Positions 1 through 9,492 of a stretch of 64,000 nt of DNA are shown here, one piece after another. The first letter of the stretch is position 1. The number at the start of each line of letters is the position of its first letter. The notes beneath the pieces are model-generated. The model was not told where the DNA came from, made no database searches, and saw nothing but the letters and a program-made list of their open reading frames with translations. The stretch comes from Clostridiales bacterium (lineage in GTDB: Bacteria; Bacillota; Clostridia; Christensenellales; CAG-138): positions 157,348 through 221,347 of the forward strand of contig JAAYUE010000069.1 of assembly GCA_012517905.1 (NCBI GenBank). Reading direction: 5' to 3'. A program made the position numbers and the translations under genes.

Positions 1-1
1 G

Positions 2-877
2 TATACGGACGAAGAACTGCGCGAGCTCGTGACCATCTGCGACCACGTGATCTTCAACTCCTTTTCCCAGCTGGAGGCGCATCGCGCCGTCTGGCAGAAA
101 AGCGGCGCGAGCGTCGGCATCCGCGTCAACCCCGCCTGCAGCACGCAGCAGGGACATGCCGTCTATGACCCCTGCGCGCCGTTTTCGCGCCTCGGCGTCA
201 CGCGGGCAAACTTCCGCCCCGACCTGCTGGACGGCGTGGAGGGGCTGCATTTTCACACGCTCTGCGAGCAGAACAGCGACGATCTCGTGAAGACGTTTGA
301 AGCGTTCGAGCGCGACTTTGGCGAGTATCTGCCGAATATGAAGTGGCTCAACCTCGGCGGCGGGCACCATATCACCAAGCCCGACTACGATAGTTACGCG
401 CTGGATGAGATTCTCTACTACATCCGCGCGAAGTATGATCTGCAGGTCTATCTCGAGCCCGGCGAGGCGGTCGCGCTCGACGCGGGCTGGCTGGATACCG
501 CCGTGCTGGACGTCGTGGACAACGGCATGCCGATATTGATTCTGGACGCGTCCGCTGCCTGCCACATGCCGGACGTGCTGGAGATGCCCTACCGTCCGCC
601 GCTTTTCGACGCGGGCGAGCCGGGCGAAAAGACGGTCACCTGCCGTCTCGCCGCGCGCACGTGCCTCGCAGGGGACGTGATCGGGGACTACAGCTTCGAG
701 CGGATGCCGCAGGTTGGCGACCGGCTGTCGTTTGGCGACATGGCGATTTACAGCATGGTCAAGACGAACACCTTCAACGGCATGCCGCTGCCGGCCATCG
801 CGCTGATGCGCGAGGACGGGGACTGCGAACTCGTGAAAACGTTCGGGTACGAAGATTTTAAAGGGAGATTATCCTGA
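2..877 (+). CDS. nspC: Carboxynorspermidine decarboxylase (5' partial)
   Basis: PLP-dependent group IV decarboxylase that makes norspermidine or spermidine from the carboxy precursor, in the cytoplasm. The frame is open from base 2, so the gene begins upstream of the window and the N-terminal PLP-lysine region is missing. About 291 residues are visible against a usual length near 380. Family features seen: the glycine-rich LNLGGGHHIT segment, the LEPGEA phosphate-binding segment and the late CLAGDVIGDY / GDRLSFGDMAIYS region typical of NspC. The stop lies 2 bp before the agmatine deiminase start, so the two are cotranscribed. Context (NspC-AguA-AguB) supports a polyamine operon whose first genes, probably arginine decarboxylase and carboxyspermidine dehydrogenase, lie off the left edge (inference). 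Confidence 0.93.
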   Translation, partial: YTDEELRELVTICDHVIFNSFSQLEAHRAVWQKSGASVGIRVNPACSTQQGHAVYDPCAPFSRLGVTRANFRPDLLDGVEGLHFHTLCEQNSDDLVKTFEAFERDFGEYLPNMKWLNLGGGHHITKPDYDSYALDEILYYIRAKYDLQVYLEPGEAVALDAGWLDTAVLDVVDNGMPILILDASAACHMPDVLEMPYRPPLFDAGEPGEKTVTCRLAARTCLAGDVIGDYSFERMPQVGDRLSFGDMAIYSMVKTNTFNGMPLPAIALMREDGDCELVKTFGYEDFKGRLS

Positions 878-879
878 CG

Positions 880-1989
880 ATGCTCCACACGCTGCCCGCA
901 ACAGACGGATATCATATGCCAGCCGAGTTTTCGCCGCAGGACGGCGTGCTGCTGGTCTGGCCCGCGCGGACCGGAAGCTGGGGCAAGGACCCGGCCGCGG
1001 CGCAGGACGCGTTTTGCGCGGTCATGCGCGCGGCAAGCGAACACGAGCGGGTGTTTCTGCTTGCGGATGCGGCGCATCTAGAAGAAGCGCGCCAAAGGGC
1101 GGGCGAAATTGCAACCGTGCTGGAGATTGCGACCGACGACGCCTGGGCGCGGGATATCGGGCCGACGTTTGTGACAAACGGAACAGATGTGCGCGGCGTG
1201 AGCTGGCGCTTCAACGCCTGGGGCGGCGCAGTCGACGGTCTCTATGCAAACTGGGAAAAGGACGACGCGGCGGCGGAGGCGTTCTGCCGCGCGGTCGGCG
1301 CGGACTGTTACGACGCGGGGGAGTTTGTTCTGGAAGGCGGATCGATCTGTTCGGACGGCGAGGGGACGCTGCTCGTCACCGAAGCCTGCCTGCTCAGCGC
1401 GGGGAGGAATCCGAACCTGAATAAGCCGCAGATCGAGCAAAAGCTGAAGGACTGGCTCGGCGTGCGGAAGTTGCTCTGGCTGCCGCGCGGCATCTATCGC
1501 GACGAGACGAACGAGCACGTGGACAACGTCTGCGCATTTCTCGCCCCGGGCGAGGTTGTGCTTGCGTGGACGGACGACGAGACCGATCCGCAGTATCCGC
1601 TCAGCCGAGCGGATTACGACTATCTTTCGCGCGAGACGGACGCGCGCGGGCGAAAGGTCATCATCCACAAACTGCCGGTTCCCGACCATCCCGTGCGCGT
1701 GACCGAGCAGGACATGGAAAACTTTGCGTTCGAACCGGGGGAGGACGCACGGGAAGTTGGCGAGCGGCTCGCCGCAAGCTATGTGAATTTTTATTTCGCC
1801 AACGATGCAATTTTGCTGCCGCAGTTCGGCGGCGAAAACGCCGCCTCGGACGCGCGCGCGGTCGAAATAATGCGCTGCCTCTGCCCGCGGCGGCAGATCG
1901 TGCCGATCGATTCGCGGGCCATTTTGCTCGGCGGCGGCAACATCCATTGCATCACCCAACAGATACCAAAAGGGCTGTTTCAGGAATAA
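880..1989 (+). CDS. aguA: Agmatine deiminase
   Basis: Hydrolyses agmatine to N-carbamoylputrescine and ammonia; cytoplasmic guanidine-modifying enzyme of the arginine-to-putrescine route. 369 residues, the normal length. The N-terminus (MPAEFSPQDGVLLVWP) and the C-terminal GGGNIHCITQQ signature are diagnostic; Cys357 is the predicted nucleophile. The DNEHVDN-type segment (ETNEHVDNVCAF) supplies the catalytic His/Asp. ATG at 880 lies 2 bp after the upstream stop, with AAGGGAG about 12 bases before it. It is followed after a short gap by the enzyme for the next step, so pathway order matches gene order. Confidence 0.96.
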   Translation: MLHTLPATDGYHMPAEFSPQDGVLLVWPARTGSWGKDPAAAQDAFCAVMRAASEHERVFLLADAAHLEEARQRAGEIATVLEIATDDAWARDIGPTFVTNGTDVRGVSWRFNAWGGAVDGLYANWEKDDAAAEAFCRAVGADCYDAGEFVLEGGSICSDGEGTLLVTEACLLSAGRNPNLNKPQIEQKLKDWLGVRKLLWLPRGIYRDETNEHVDNVCAFLAPGEVVLAWTDDETDPQYPLSRADYDYLSRETDARGRKVIIHKLPVPDHPVRVTEQDMENFAFEPGEDAREVGERLAASYVNFYFANDAILLPQFGGENAASDARAVEIMRCLCPRRQIVPIDSRAILLGGGNIHCITQQIPKGLFQE

Positions 1990-2031
1990 AACGAGATGAA
2001 TCACGCCACGGACACCGAAAGGAGCGCCGAC

Positions 2032-2907
2032 ATGAACGAAACCGTCGTTGCCGCCGTGCAGATGCGCATGACGGCCGACCCCGCCGAAAACCTTGCCCGC
2101 GCGGAAGCGTTCGTGCGCGCGGCGGCAGAGCAGGGCGCGAACATCGTGCTTCTGCCGGAGCTGTTCGAGCGCCCGTATTTCTGCCAGCAGCGCAGGTATG
2201 ACTATCTGGACTTCGCGCTGCCGGTTTCGGAAAACCCGGCGGTGTCGCGCATGCGCTCGCTGGCAAACGAGCTCGGCGTCGTCATTCCGGTGAGCTTCTA
2301 TGAGCGGGACGGCAACCGGCTGTATAACGCCTGCGCGATGGTCGACGCGAGCGGGGAACTGCTCGGCGTCTACCGAAAGACGCATATTCCGGACGACCAT
2401 TTCTATCAGGAAAAGTTCTATTTTTCGCCCGGAGACACGGGTTTTCGCGTGTTTGAAACGAAGTTTGGCCGCGTCGGCGTCGGCATTTGCTGGGACCAGT
2501 GGTTTCCCGAGGCCGCGCGCGCCATGGCGCTGCTCGGCGCGGATCTGCTGCTCTATCCGACCGCCATCGGCTCGGAGCCCATTCTCGACTGCGACAGCAT
2601 GCCGCATTGGCGGCGCGCGATGCAGGGGCACGCGGCGGCGAACATCGTCCCCGTCGCCGCGGCAAACCGCGTTGGTATGGAGCGCGTCGAACCCTGCGCG
2701 GAAAACGGCATGCAGCAAAGCGCGCTGACCTTCTACGGCTCCTCGTTTCTCACCGATGAGACGGGGGAGGTGTTGCAGCAGGCGGACCGAACGAGCGAAA
2801 CCGTGATCAGCGCGCGCTACGACTTTGCGCGCATCCGCAGAAACCGGCTCGACTGGGGGCTTTTCCGCGATCGCAGGCCGGAGTGTTACGAGCTCCTGAC
2901 GCGGTAG
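2032..2907 (+). CDS. aguB: N-carbamoylputrescine amidase
   Basis: Nitrilase-superfamily amidase converting N-carbamoylputrescine to putrescine, CO2 and ammonia. 291 residues, family-typical. The Glu-Lys-Cys triad is visible: E43 in LLPELFERPYF, K116 in YRKTHIPDD and C153 in GICWDQWFPE. ATG 2032 is preferred because GAAAGGAG sits 7 bases upstream. An in-frame ATG at 1996 would add 12 residues (MNHATDTERSAD) not expected in the family. Completes the polyamine set with aguA. It is the last gene of the operon; the 400-bp gap downstream begins a new transcription unit. Confidence 0.95.
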   Translation: MNETVVAAVQMRMTADPAENLARAEAFVRAAAEQGANIVLLPELFERPYFCQQRRYDYLDFALPVSENPAVSRMRSLANELGVVIPVSFYERDGNRLYNACAMVDASGELLGVYRKTHIPDDHFYQEKFYFSPGDTGFRVFETKFGRVGVGICWDQWFPEAARAMALLGADLLLYPTAIGSEPILDCDSMPHWRRAMQGHAAANIVPVAAANRVGMERVEPCAENGMQQSALTFYGSSFLTDETGEVLQQADRTSETVISARYDFARIRRNRLDWGLFRDRRPECYELLTR

Positions 2908-3309
2908 GGAAACGCGTCGTTTTTTGAGCACCGGAGCGCTCGCCGGAGAAAAGGCACGCAGCAATATTTTTAGACGGCAAAATATATTATTTAGATTGCA
3001 AAATCAGGTTTAGATGATATAATATATGAAACTTTGCAAGATGAGCCGTTCCATCTTGCAGTTTTTAACTGGAACAACGGTGTTCCGAGGCCCGAGCCCT
3101 TTCCGAATGGGAGCGGCGCGGACGTTCGGATCGTTTTTTTTATCCAGAGGCGCGAATGTGAAGGGAAAGCTGCAAAAAACGCAGCGTATGCAGGAGCGAA
3201 CCTAGGGCGGCGCGGAACCGCAGAAGACAAATCCGCACGATAAAAATTCATTGGGAAGAGATGGATGTTGCCCGGCCGATTTGGGGCGGCGCAGTCCGGC
3301 AGGAGAAAG
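2908..3309 (+). promoter_or_regulatory. gltB upstream region with promoter and structured, terminator-bearing leader
   Basis: Non-coding 400 bp. A sigma-A-like promoter is visible: TTGCAA at 2996-3001, 16-bp spacer, TATAAT at 3018-3023. Just downstream is a hairpin with a perfect 9-bp stem (3035-3043 with 3052-3060) followed by GTTTTT. A small hairpin follows (GGAAC 3071-3075 / GTTCC 3082-3086), then a second terminator-like element (TCCGAA 3102-3107 / TTCGGA 3125-3130) followed by eight T at 3134-3141. Two terminator-like structures before gltB suggest transcription attenuation of nitrogen assimilation (inference). I could not match it to a known T-box or glutamine riboswitch. Confidence 0.55.
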
Positions 3310-6300
3310 ATGAAACAGCAAGAACTGCAGCAAAGATGCTCGACAACATTTCGACAGCAAGAGACCGAGAATCAGGACGCTCCGGTCGCTCCGAATCGCG
3401 GGCGGACGGCATGTTCCATGGCGGGCGCGACCCTCTGGCGCCCCGAGTTTGAGCATGACGCCTGCGGAACAGGTTTTATCGCGCATACCCACGGCGTTCG
3501 CTCGCATGCGATCATCGAGGATGCGCTCGAGATACTCAAGCGGCTCGCACACCGCGGCGGAACGGGCTCCGACCCCGACACGGGCGACGGCGCGGGCGTG
3601 CTATTACAGATACCCGATCGTTTTTTCCGCAAAGCGACGGAATTTGACCTCCCCGAAGAGGGGCAGTATGCGGTCTGCATGTTTTTTCTTCCGCTCGACG
3701 AAGCGGATTGTCTCACGGCGCAAGCCTCTATCGAAGCCATTGCAAAAGAAGAAGCGTTCACACTGATCGGCTGGCGAAAGGTTCCGACCAATCTGCACGC
3801 CTGCGGCGCCGGCGCCTGGGCCAGCGTGCCGAGCGTGCGGCAGCTGTTTATCACATGGAAAGAAACGGACCTGCCTTCCGACGTTCGCCTGTTTGTGCTG
3901 AGAAAGCGCATCGAGCGGGCGATGAAGGAGCAGGGCTGTGAAGCATATGTTCCCAGTCTCTCTGCAAAAACCGTGGTGTATAAAGGCATGATGCAGGCAT
4001 GGCAGGTGTCCGATTTTTATCCGGACCTGCTGGATGAGGATTTCCTGTCCGGCATCGCGCTGGTGCATTCGCGCTACTCCACCAATACGTTTCCAAACTG
4101 GGAGCGCGCGCAGCCGTTTCGCATGGTTGCGCACAACGGAGAAATCAACACGCTAAAGGGCTGCGAACATGCGGTGCTCGCGGCGTCTTCGGCGATGGAC
4201 GGCGGGCGGCTTTCCAGACGCTTTGCCGATATTCTGCCGATTCTGGACACGGACGGTAGCGACTCGACAAAATTCGACAATCTGCTGGAGTTTCTCGTGG
4301 TTGCGGGCAGGTCCCTTCCGCAGGCGCTGTTTATGATGATGCCCGGCCCGTGGTCGAAGGACCCGACCATGGACGAAAACCAGCGGGAGTTTTTCCGCTA
4401 CGCAGCCTGCCTGATGACGCCGTGGGACGGTCCGGCCGCCATGTGTTTCACCGACGGGAGGCAGGTCGGCGCCGTTCTGGACAGAAACGGTCTTCGCCCC
4501 GCACGCTGGGTGCTAACAAAAGACGACATACTGGTGCTCGCCTCCGAAAGCGGCGTGGTGGACATCCCGCCGTCCGAGGTTGTGCGCCGCGGTCGGCTCG
4601 GCCCGAACCAGATGCTGCTGCTGGACACGGAAACCCGCGCGCTGCTGGAGGACCAGCAGATCAAGGACCGGTATCTCGACGGCCCCTGGAAGCAATGGCT
4701 TCCGGAGCAGGTCATCGAGCTGGAGGAGCAGCCCTATCGGCGCCTGAGCGAGCCTTCCGCCAATCCGACGGAGCTGCAGCGCCTCTTTGGCTGGACCTAT
4801 GAAGACCGCATGGTGACGGTGCTGCCGATTGCGCAGAGCGGGCTCGATCCCGTCGGCGCGATGGGGTACGACGCGCCGATCGCGGTCCTTTCGGACAAAC
4901 CGCAGCCGCTCTTTCATTATTTTAAGCAGCTGTTCGCGCAGGTGACCAACCCGCCGATCGACGCGATTCAGGAAGAGTGCGTCGTCGGCATGGACGTATT
5001 TCTCGGCCCGAACGGCGACCCGACGCTGGATCAGGCCGACAACTGCCGCAAGATCCACCTTGCGTCGCCGATTCTCGACACGCCGAACCTCGAGCGGCTG
5101 CTCTCCGGCATTCCCGGGTTCAGCGCGGCGGAACTGCACATGGTGTTCGACCCCAAGCAGGGGCTCGAGGCGGGGCTGGATGCGTTTTTCACCGCGGCGG
5201 AGAAGGCGATTCGCGGCGGCAACTCGATTCTGGTGCTCTCGGACAGAACGGCCGGCCCCGAGCTTGCGCCGATTCCGTCCCTGCTCGCCACGGCGGGCGT
5301 GCATCACCACTTGATCCGCAAAGGGCTGCGCGGCGGGTGTTCTTTGATTGTGGACAGCTACGAACCGCGCGAAATCCACCACGTCGCCTGCCTGATCGGC
5401 TACGGCGCAAAGGCCGTGCATCTGCGCGGGGTCTACGAGGCGGTGGAAGCGCTCTCGGACGAAGGATATCTCGAGGGCATGCCGCTCGAAGACGCGATGC
5501 GCAACATCTTCCACGGATACGATCACGGCATTCTCAAGGTGATGTCCAAGATGGGTATCTCCTGCGTGGACGGCTATCACAACGCGCAGATTTTCGAGGC
5601 GCTGGGGCTGTCGCAGGAGCTGGTGGACCGCTTTTTCAACGGCACGGTCACCCGCGTCGGCGGCATGAATCTGGACGACCTTGAGCGCGAAATCCTGAAA
5701 CGGCACAAAGAAGCGCTGGAAGCGCCGATCAACGAGCTGCCATCCGGCGGGCGGTTCCAGTATAAGCGGGACGGCGAGAAGCACCTCTATAACCCCGAGA
5801 CGATCCACCTGCTGCAGACGGCGGTGCGCAATGGCGACTATGAGCTGTTTAAGGAGTTTGTCCGGCGGATCGAGGGCGAAGCGCCCGTAACGCTGAGAAA
5901 CCTGCTCGGGTTTCAGAACTGCCACCCGATTCCGCTGGAGGAGGTCGAGCCGGTCGAAAAGATCGTCCGCCGCTTCAAGACGGGCGCCATGTCTTACGGC
6001 TCCATCAGCAAGGAGGCGCACGAGTGCATCGCCATGGCGATGAACCAGCTCGGCGGCAAGAGCAACTCCGGCGAGGGCGGCGAGGCCTCTGAGCGGTATT
6101 TCACCGACAAAAACTCCGCGATCAAGCAGATCGCCTCCGGCCGCTTCGGCGTGACGGGGCCGTATCTCGCCTCCGCAAAGGAAATACAGATCAAGATGGC
6201 GCAGGGTGCAAAGCCCGGCGAGGGCGGCCAACTGCCCGCGGGCAAGGTGTATCCCAGCATTGCCCGCACGCGTCACTCCACGCCCGGCGTGGGGCTGATT

Positions 6301-7872
6301 TCACCGCCCCCGCACCACGATATCTATTCGATCGAAGATCTCGCGCAGTTGATCTACGACCTGAAGAACGCAAACCCCGACGCGCGCATCAACGTCAAGC
6401 TCGTCTCTGAGGCGGGCGTCGGCACCATCGCGGCGGGCGTCGCCAAGGGCGGCGCGGACGTGATCCTGATCTCCGGCTACGACGGCGGAACGGGCGCCAG
6501 CCCGCGCACGAGCATTCAGCATGCGGGTCTGCCCTGGGAGCTCGGCCTTGCCGAGACGCACCAGACGCTGATTGCAAACGGCCTGCGCGGCCGCGTGCGG
6601 GTCGAGACGGACGGCAAGCTCATGACGGGGCGGGACATCGCCATCGCCGCGCTGCTCGGCGCGGAGGAGTTTGGCTTTGCCACCCTGCCGCTGGTGTCCA
6701 TCGGCTGCGTGGTGATGCGCGTCTGCAATCTCGACACATGCCCCGTCGGCGTGGCGACGCAGAATCCCGCGCTGCGCGCGCGGTTTACCGGCAAGCCGGA
6801 GTATGTGATCAACCTCATGCGCTTTCTTGCGCAGAATCTGCGCGAACAGATGGCGGAGCTTGGGTTCCACACGCTGGACATGATGGTCGGCATGGCGGGA
6901 CACCTGACGCAGATAAAGCAGTCCCCGAAGACGGACGGCATGGACCTCTCCGGCCTGATTCCCGGGGATCAGCCGCTGCCTTGGCGCGATCTGAAACCCC
7001 ATGGCGACGAACACAACCGCCTGTTTCACGACATGCTCCGCTCGCTGGTCGAGCAGGGCGACGCCGTGGTCAAGCGGCCGATCTGCAACACGGAACGGGC
7101 GGTCGCCACGCGGATTTCGGCGTTCATCAGCCGCGAATACGGCCGTCTGCCGGACGGGCGCATCCGGTTCCAATTCAACGGCACGGCCGGGCAGAGCTTC
7201 GGCGCGTTTGCGACCGCGGGCATCGAGCTTTTGATCGAGGGCGATACGAACGACTATCTCGGCAAGGGCCTGTGCGGCGCGCGCATCATCGTCCGGGCGC
7301 CGAAAGACGCCGGATGGTCCGCAAAGGACAACCTGCTTACGGGCAACGTGGCGCTCTTCGGCGCGACGGATGGAGAACTGTATCTGGCCGGGCGCGCGGG
7401 CGAACGCTTCTGCGTGCGCAACAGCGGCGCGCTCGCCGTCTGCGAGGGCGTCGGCGACCACGGCTGCGAATACATGACGGGCGGCACCGCCGTCATTCTC
7501 GGGCCCGTTGGCCGTAACTTTGCCAGCGGCATGTCCGGCGGCATCGCGTATGTGCTGGACGACGGCAACCTCAGGCGCATGGTGAACACGAAGATGGTTG
7601 CGCTCTACGATCTCGACGCGCTCGACCTTGTGCTGCTCTACCGCCATCTGACGAACCATGTGAACTACACCGGCTCGAAGATCGCCGCGAAGATACTGGA
7701 CAAATGGCCGTCCGAACACGCGCGCTTTGTCAAAGTGCTGCCGCACGACTACCGTGAGATGCTCGAAGCCATGGACGCTGCCGAGCGCGAAGGGCTGGAG
7801 GGCGACGAGATGCTCGAGCGGGCGTTTCAGCTCAAGACGGGCAAGACCGGACCGTCCGGCATCAAGCTCTAA
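3310..7872 (+). CDS. gltB: Glutamate synthase (NADPH) large subunit
   Basis: Transfers the amide nitrogen of glutamine to 2-oxoglutarate, giving two glutamates. 1520 residues from ATG 3310, family-typical. Domain order: propeptide ending before Cys52 in EHDACGTGF (the mature N-terminal nucleophile of the class II amidotransferase); central domain; FMN-binding synthase domain with GGKSNSGEGGE; a 3Fe-4S motif C-x5-C-x4-C in the GCVVMRVCNLDTCPVG stretch; and the C-terminal glycine-rich beta-helix (GTAGQSFGAF). ATG 3310 has AGGAG 4 bases upstream; an in-frame ATG at 3265 would add 15 residues to an already long propeptide. It is cotranscribed with gltD, 21 bp downstream. Confidence 0.96.
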   Translation: MKQQELQQRCSTTFRQQETENQDAPVAPNRGRTACSMAGATLWRPEFEHDACGTGFIAHTHGVRSHAIIEDALEILKRLAHRGGTGSDPDTGDGAGVLLQIPDRFFRKATEFDLPEEGQYAVCMFFLPLDEADCLTAQASIEAIAKEEAFTLIGWRKVPTNLHACGAGAWASVPSVRQLFITWKETDLPSDVRLFVLRKRIERAMKEQGCEAYVPSLSAKTVVYKGMMQAWQVSDFYPDLLDEDFLSGIALVHSRYSTNTFPNWERAQPFRMVAHNGEINTLKGCEHAVLAASSAMDGGRLSRRFADILPILDTDGSDSTKFDNLLEFLVVAGRSLPQALFMMMPGPWSKDPTMDENQREFFRYAACLMTPWDGPAAMCFTDGRQVGAVLDRNGLRPARWVLTKDDILVLASESGVVDIPPSEVVRRGRLGPNQMLLLDTETRALLEDQQIKDRYLDGPWKQWLPEQVIELEEQPYRRLSEPSANPTELQRLFGWTYEDRMVTVLPIAQSGLDPVGAMGYDAPIAVLSDKPQPLFHYFKQLFAQVTNPPIDAIQEECVVGMDVFLGPNGDPTLDQADNCRKIHLASPILDTPNLERLLSGIPGFSAAELHMVFDPKQGLEAGLDAFFTAAEKAIRGGNSILVLSDRTAGPELAPIPSLLATAGVHHHLIRKGLRGGCSLIVDSYEPREIHHVACLIGYGAKAVHLRGVYEAVEALSDEGYLEGMPLEDAMRNIFHGYDHGILKVMSKMGISCVDGYHNAQIFEALGLSQELVDRFFNGTVTRVGGMNLDDLEREILKRHKEALEAPINELPSGGRFQYKRDGEKHLYNPETIHLLQTAVRNGDYELFKEFVRRIEGEAPVTLRNLLGFQNCHPIPLEEVEPVEKIVRRFKTGAMSYGSISKEAHECIAMAMNQLGGKSNSGEGGEASERYFTDKNSAIKQIASGRFGVTGPYLASAKEIQIKMAQGAKPGEGGQLPAGKVYPSIARTRHSTPGVGLISPPPHHDIYSIEDLAQLIYDLKNANPDARINVKLVSEAGVGTIAAGVAKGGADVILISGYDGGTGASPRTSIQHAGLPWELGLAETHQTLIANGLRGRVRVETDGKLMTGRDIAIAALLGAEEFGFATLPLVSIGCVVMRVCNLDTCPVGVATQNPALRARFTGKPEYVINLMRFLAQNLREQMAELGFHTLDMMVGMAGHLTQIKQSPKTDGMDLSGLIPGDQPLPWRDLKPHGDEHNRLFHDMLRSLVEQGDAVVKRPICNTERAVATRISAFISREYGRLPDGRIRFQFNGTAGQSFGAFATAGIELLIEGDTNDYLGKGLCGARIIVRAPKDAGWSAKDNLLTGNVALFGATDGELYLAGRAGERFCVRNSGALAVCEGVGDHGCEYMTGGTAVILGPVGRNFASGMSGGIAYVLDDGNLRRMVNTKMVALYDLDALDLVLLYRHLTNHVNYTGSKIAAKILDKWPSEHARFVKVLPHDYREMLEAMDAAEREGLEGDEMLERAFQLKTGKTGPSGIKL

Positions 7873-7893
7873 GCGGGCGGAAGGAGACGACGA

Positions 7894-9324
7894 ATGGGAA
7901 AACTGACCGGTTTTTTGGAATATGACAGGCGGACGGCCGAAGAGCTGCCCTGCGATGCGCGCGTTCAGAACTGGGACGCGTTTCATCCCGCGCAGAGCGA
8001 GGACGAGATTTGCGAACAGGCCGCGCGCTGCATGAACTGCGGCGTGCCGTTTTGCCACGCGGGCGTGACCTGGCGCGGCGTGGGGTCCGGCTGCAGCCTC
8101 GGAAACCTCATCCCCGAATGGAACCATCTGGTCTTCAAGGGGCATTTTGAGGAAGCGTTCCGCAGGTTGGAGCAGACGAACCCGCTGCACGAATGCACCT
8201 CCCGCGTTTGCCCCGCCCTCTGCGAGGGCGCCTGCACGAACGGGCTGAACGGCGAACCCGTCGCCATCCGCGAGATCGAGCGCTTTTTGAGCGATATGGC
8301 CTGGGAAAAAGGCTGGGTGATCCCGCGTCCGCCGAAAGCCTACCGGGACAAGAGTGTTGCGGTAATCGGCTCCGGCCCATCCGGACTGACCGCGGCGCAC
8401 ATCCTGAACCAACGCGGATTCCATGTGACGGTGTTCGAGAAATCCGAAGAGCCCGGCGGGCTTCTGATGTTCGGCATCCCGAATATGAAGCTGCCCAAGG
8501 AACTGGTCCGAAGGCGCGTCGATATCTTTCGGCAGGAAGGCATCGAATTCGTCTGCGGGAAGGACGTCGGCAAAGACCTGCCGGTGTCCGAACTGGACCG
8601 TTTTGACGCGGTGCTGCTCTGCGGCGGCGCCGGTCAGCCGCGTGATCTGACCGTATCCGGCCGCAATCTGCCAGGGGTACGCCTGGCCGTGCCGTTTCTG
8701 GCTGAGGCGACGCGCCGCGTGCTTGCGGGGGATACGGAAGAAAAGCCGCTGCTCGGACACAAGGTGGTGGTCATCGGGGGCGGCGACACCGGCAACGACT
8801 GCGTTGCGACCTCCATTCGCATGGGCGCAAACGCCGTTGTCCAGCTCGAGATCATGCCACCCGCGCCGGAGATGCGTGCGGCGGGCAACCCCTGGCCGCG
8901 CTGGCCGCTGGTGCTCAAGACCGACTATGGTCAGCAGGAAGCCATCTGGCTGTTTGGAAACGATCCGCGGACGTTTGAAACCACGGCAGTGTCCATCCTA
9001 GGCGACGAGACGAGCGGCGTGACCGGCATTGAAACCGCAGAGGTCGAGTGGGTAACCACGGAGCGCGGGCGCATTCCCAAACCGATCGAGTCCACGCGCA
9101 GCAGACAGGAAGCGACGGACGTGCTGATCGCCATGGGATTCGTCGGTGCGGAGACGTATCTGCCGGAGGCGCTGCAGCTCACGCTGGACCGCAGCGCCTA
9201 TGCGACCTCGCGAAAGGGCGTCTTTACCGCCGGCGATATGCGAACGGGCCAGAGCCTCGTCGTGCGCGCGTCGGCGGACGCAAAGCGCGCCGCCGAGGAA
9301 GTGGAGCGCTATCTCGGCGAGTAA
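7894..9324 (+). CDS. gltD: Glutamate synthase small subunit
   Basis: NADPH-oxidising, FAD-containing beta subunit that passes electrons through 4Fe-4S clusters to GltB. 476 residues, typical. N-terminal cysteine clusters are seen at CEQAARCMNCGVPFCH and further at LHECTSRVCPALCEGAC. The FAD Rossmann motif VIGSGPSGLTAA is near residue 155 and the NADPH motif VIGGGDTGNDC near residue 290. The C-terminal GDMRTGQSLVV closes the FAD site. ATG 7894 is preceded by AAGGAG. The gene is followed by a strong palindromic terminator, so gltBD is a two-gene unit. Confidence 0.96.
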   Translation: MGKLTGFLEYDRRTAEELPCDARVQNWDAFHPAQSEDEICEQAARCMNCGVPFCHAGVTWRGVGSGCSLGNLIPEWNHLVFKGHFEEAFRRLEQTNPLHECTSRVCPALCEGACTNGLNGEPVAIREIERFLSDMAWEKGWVIPRPPKAYRDKSVAVIGSGPSGLTAAHILNQRGFHVTVFEKSEEPGGLLMFGIPNMKLPKELVRRRVDIFRQEGIEFVCGKDVGKDLPVSELDRFDAVLLCGGAGQPRDLTVSGRNLPGVRLAVPFLAEATRRVLAGDTEEKPLLGHKVVVIGGGDTGNDCVATSIRMGANAVVQLEIMPPAPEMRAAGNPWPRWPLVLKTDYGQQEAIWLFGNDPRTFETTAVSILGDETSGVTGIETAEVEWVTTERGRIPKPIESTRSRQEATDVLIAMGFVGAETYLPEALQLTLDRSAYATSRKGVFTAGDMRTGQSLVVRASADAKRAAEEVERYLGE

Positions 9325-9355
9325 CGCAACAAGCGGGTTGAAGATCGTAAAGCGC

Positions 9356-9384
9356 AAAAAGTCCGGAACGTTCCGGACTTTTTT
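9356..9384 (+). terminator. Terminator after gltBD
   Basis: Perfect palindrome: AAAAAGTCCGGAAC (9356-9369) followed directly by its complement (9370-9383), ending in a T run. It can work in both orientations. Confidence 0.9.
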
Positions 9385-9446
9385 CCATATCGCCGTAAGG
9401 GGAGATACAGACGCTGTTCATAGGCAAATATCTATAGATTTGATTT

Positions 9447-9492
9447 TATAATTCTATTTATCCGATGGAAGCGCACAGTATATAATAGACAC
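9447..9492 (+). promoter_or_regulatory. Putative promoter(s) of the chromate transporter pair
   Basis: Two TATAAT boxes, 9447-9452 and 9481-9486, without clear -35 hexamers. The second lies only 6 bases before the start codon of the first transporter gene, and no Shine-Dalgarno is visible, so an mRNA starting there would be leaderless. Confidence 0.4.

Noticed and set aside
1078..2964. 628-codon open frame on the minus strand over aguA and aguB
   Set aside because: Antisense of two clear enzyme genes; arises from GC-rich codon use, Arg/His/Ala-rich with no recognisable motif.
3024..3300. T-box or glutamine riboswitch in the gltB leader
   Set aside because: No TGGNACCGCG-type T-box sequence and no match to the glutamine RNA cores I know; kept as an unclassified structured leader.
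4513..6276. 587-codon minus-strand frame inside gltB
   Set aside because: Same shadow effect; no motifs and fully inside a confident gene.
6301..8760. 819-codon open frame on the minus strand across gltB and gltD
   Set aside because: Shadow of high-GC third codon positions; composition is unlike a protein and crosses two real genes.
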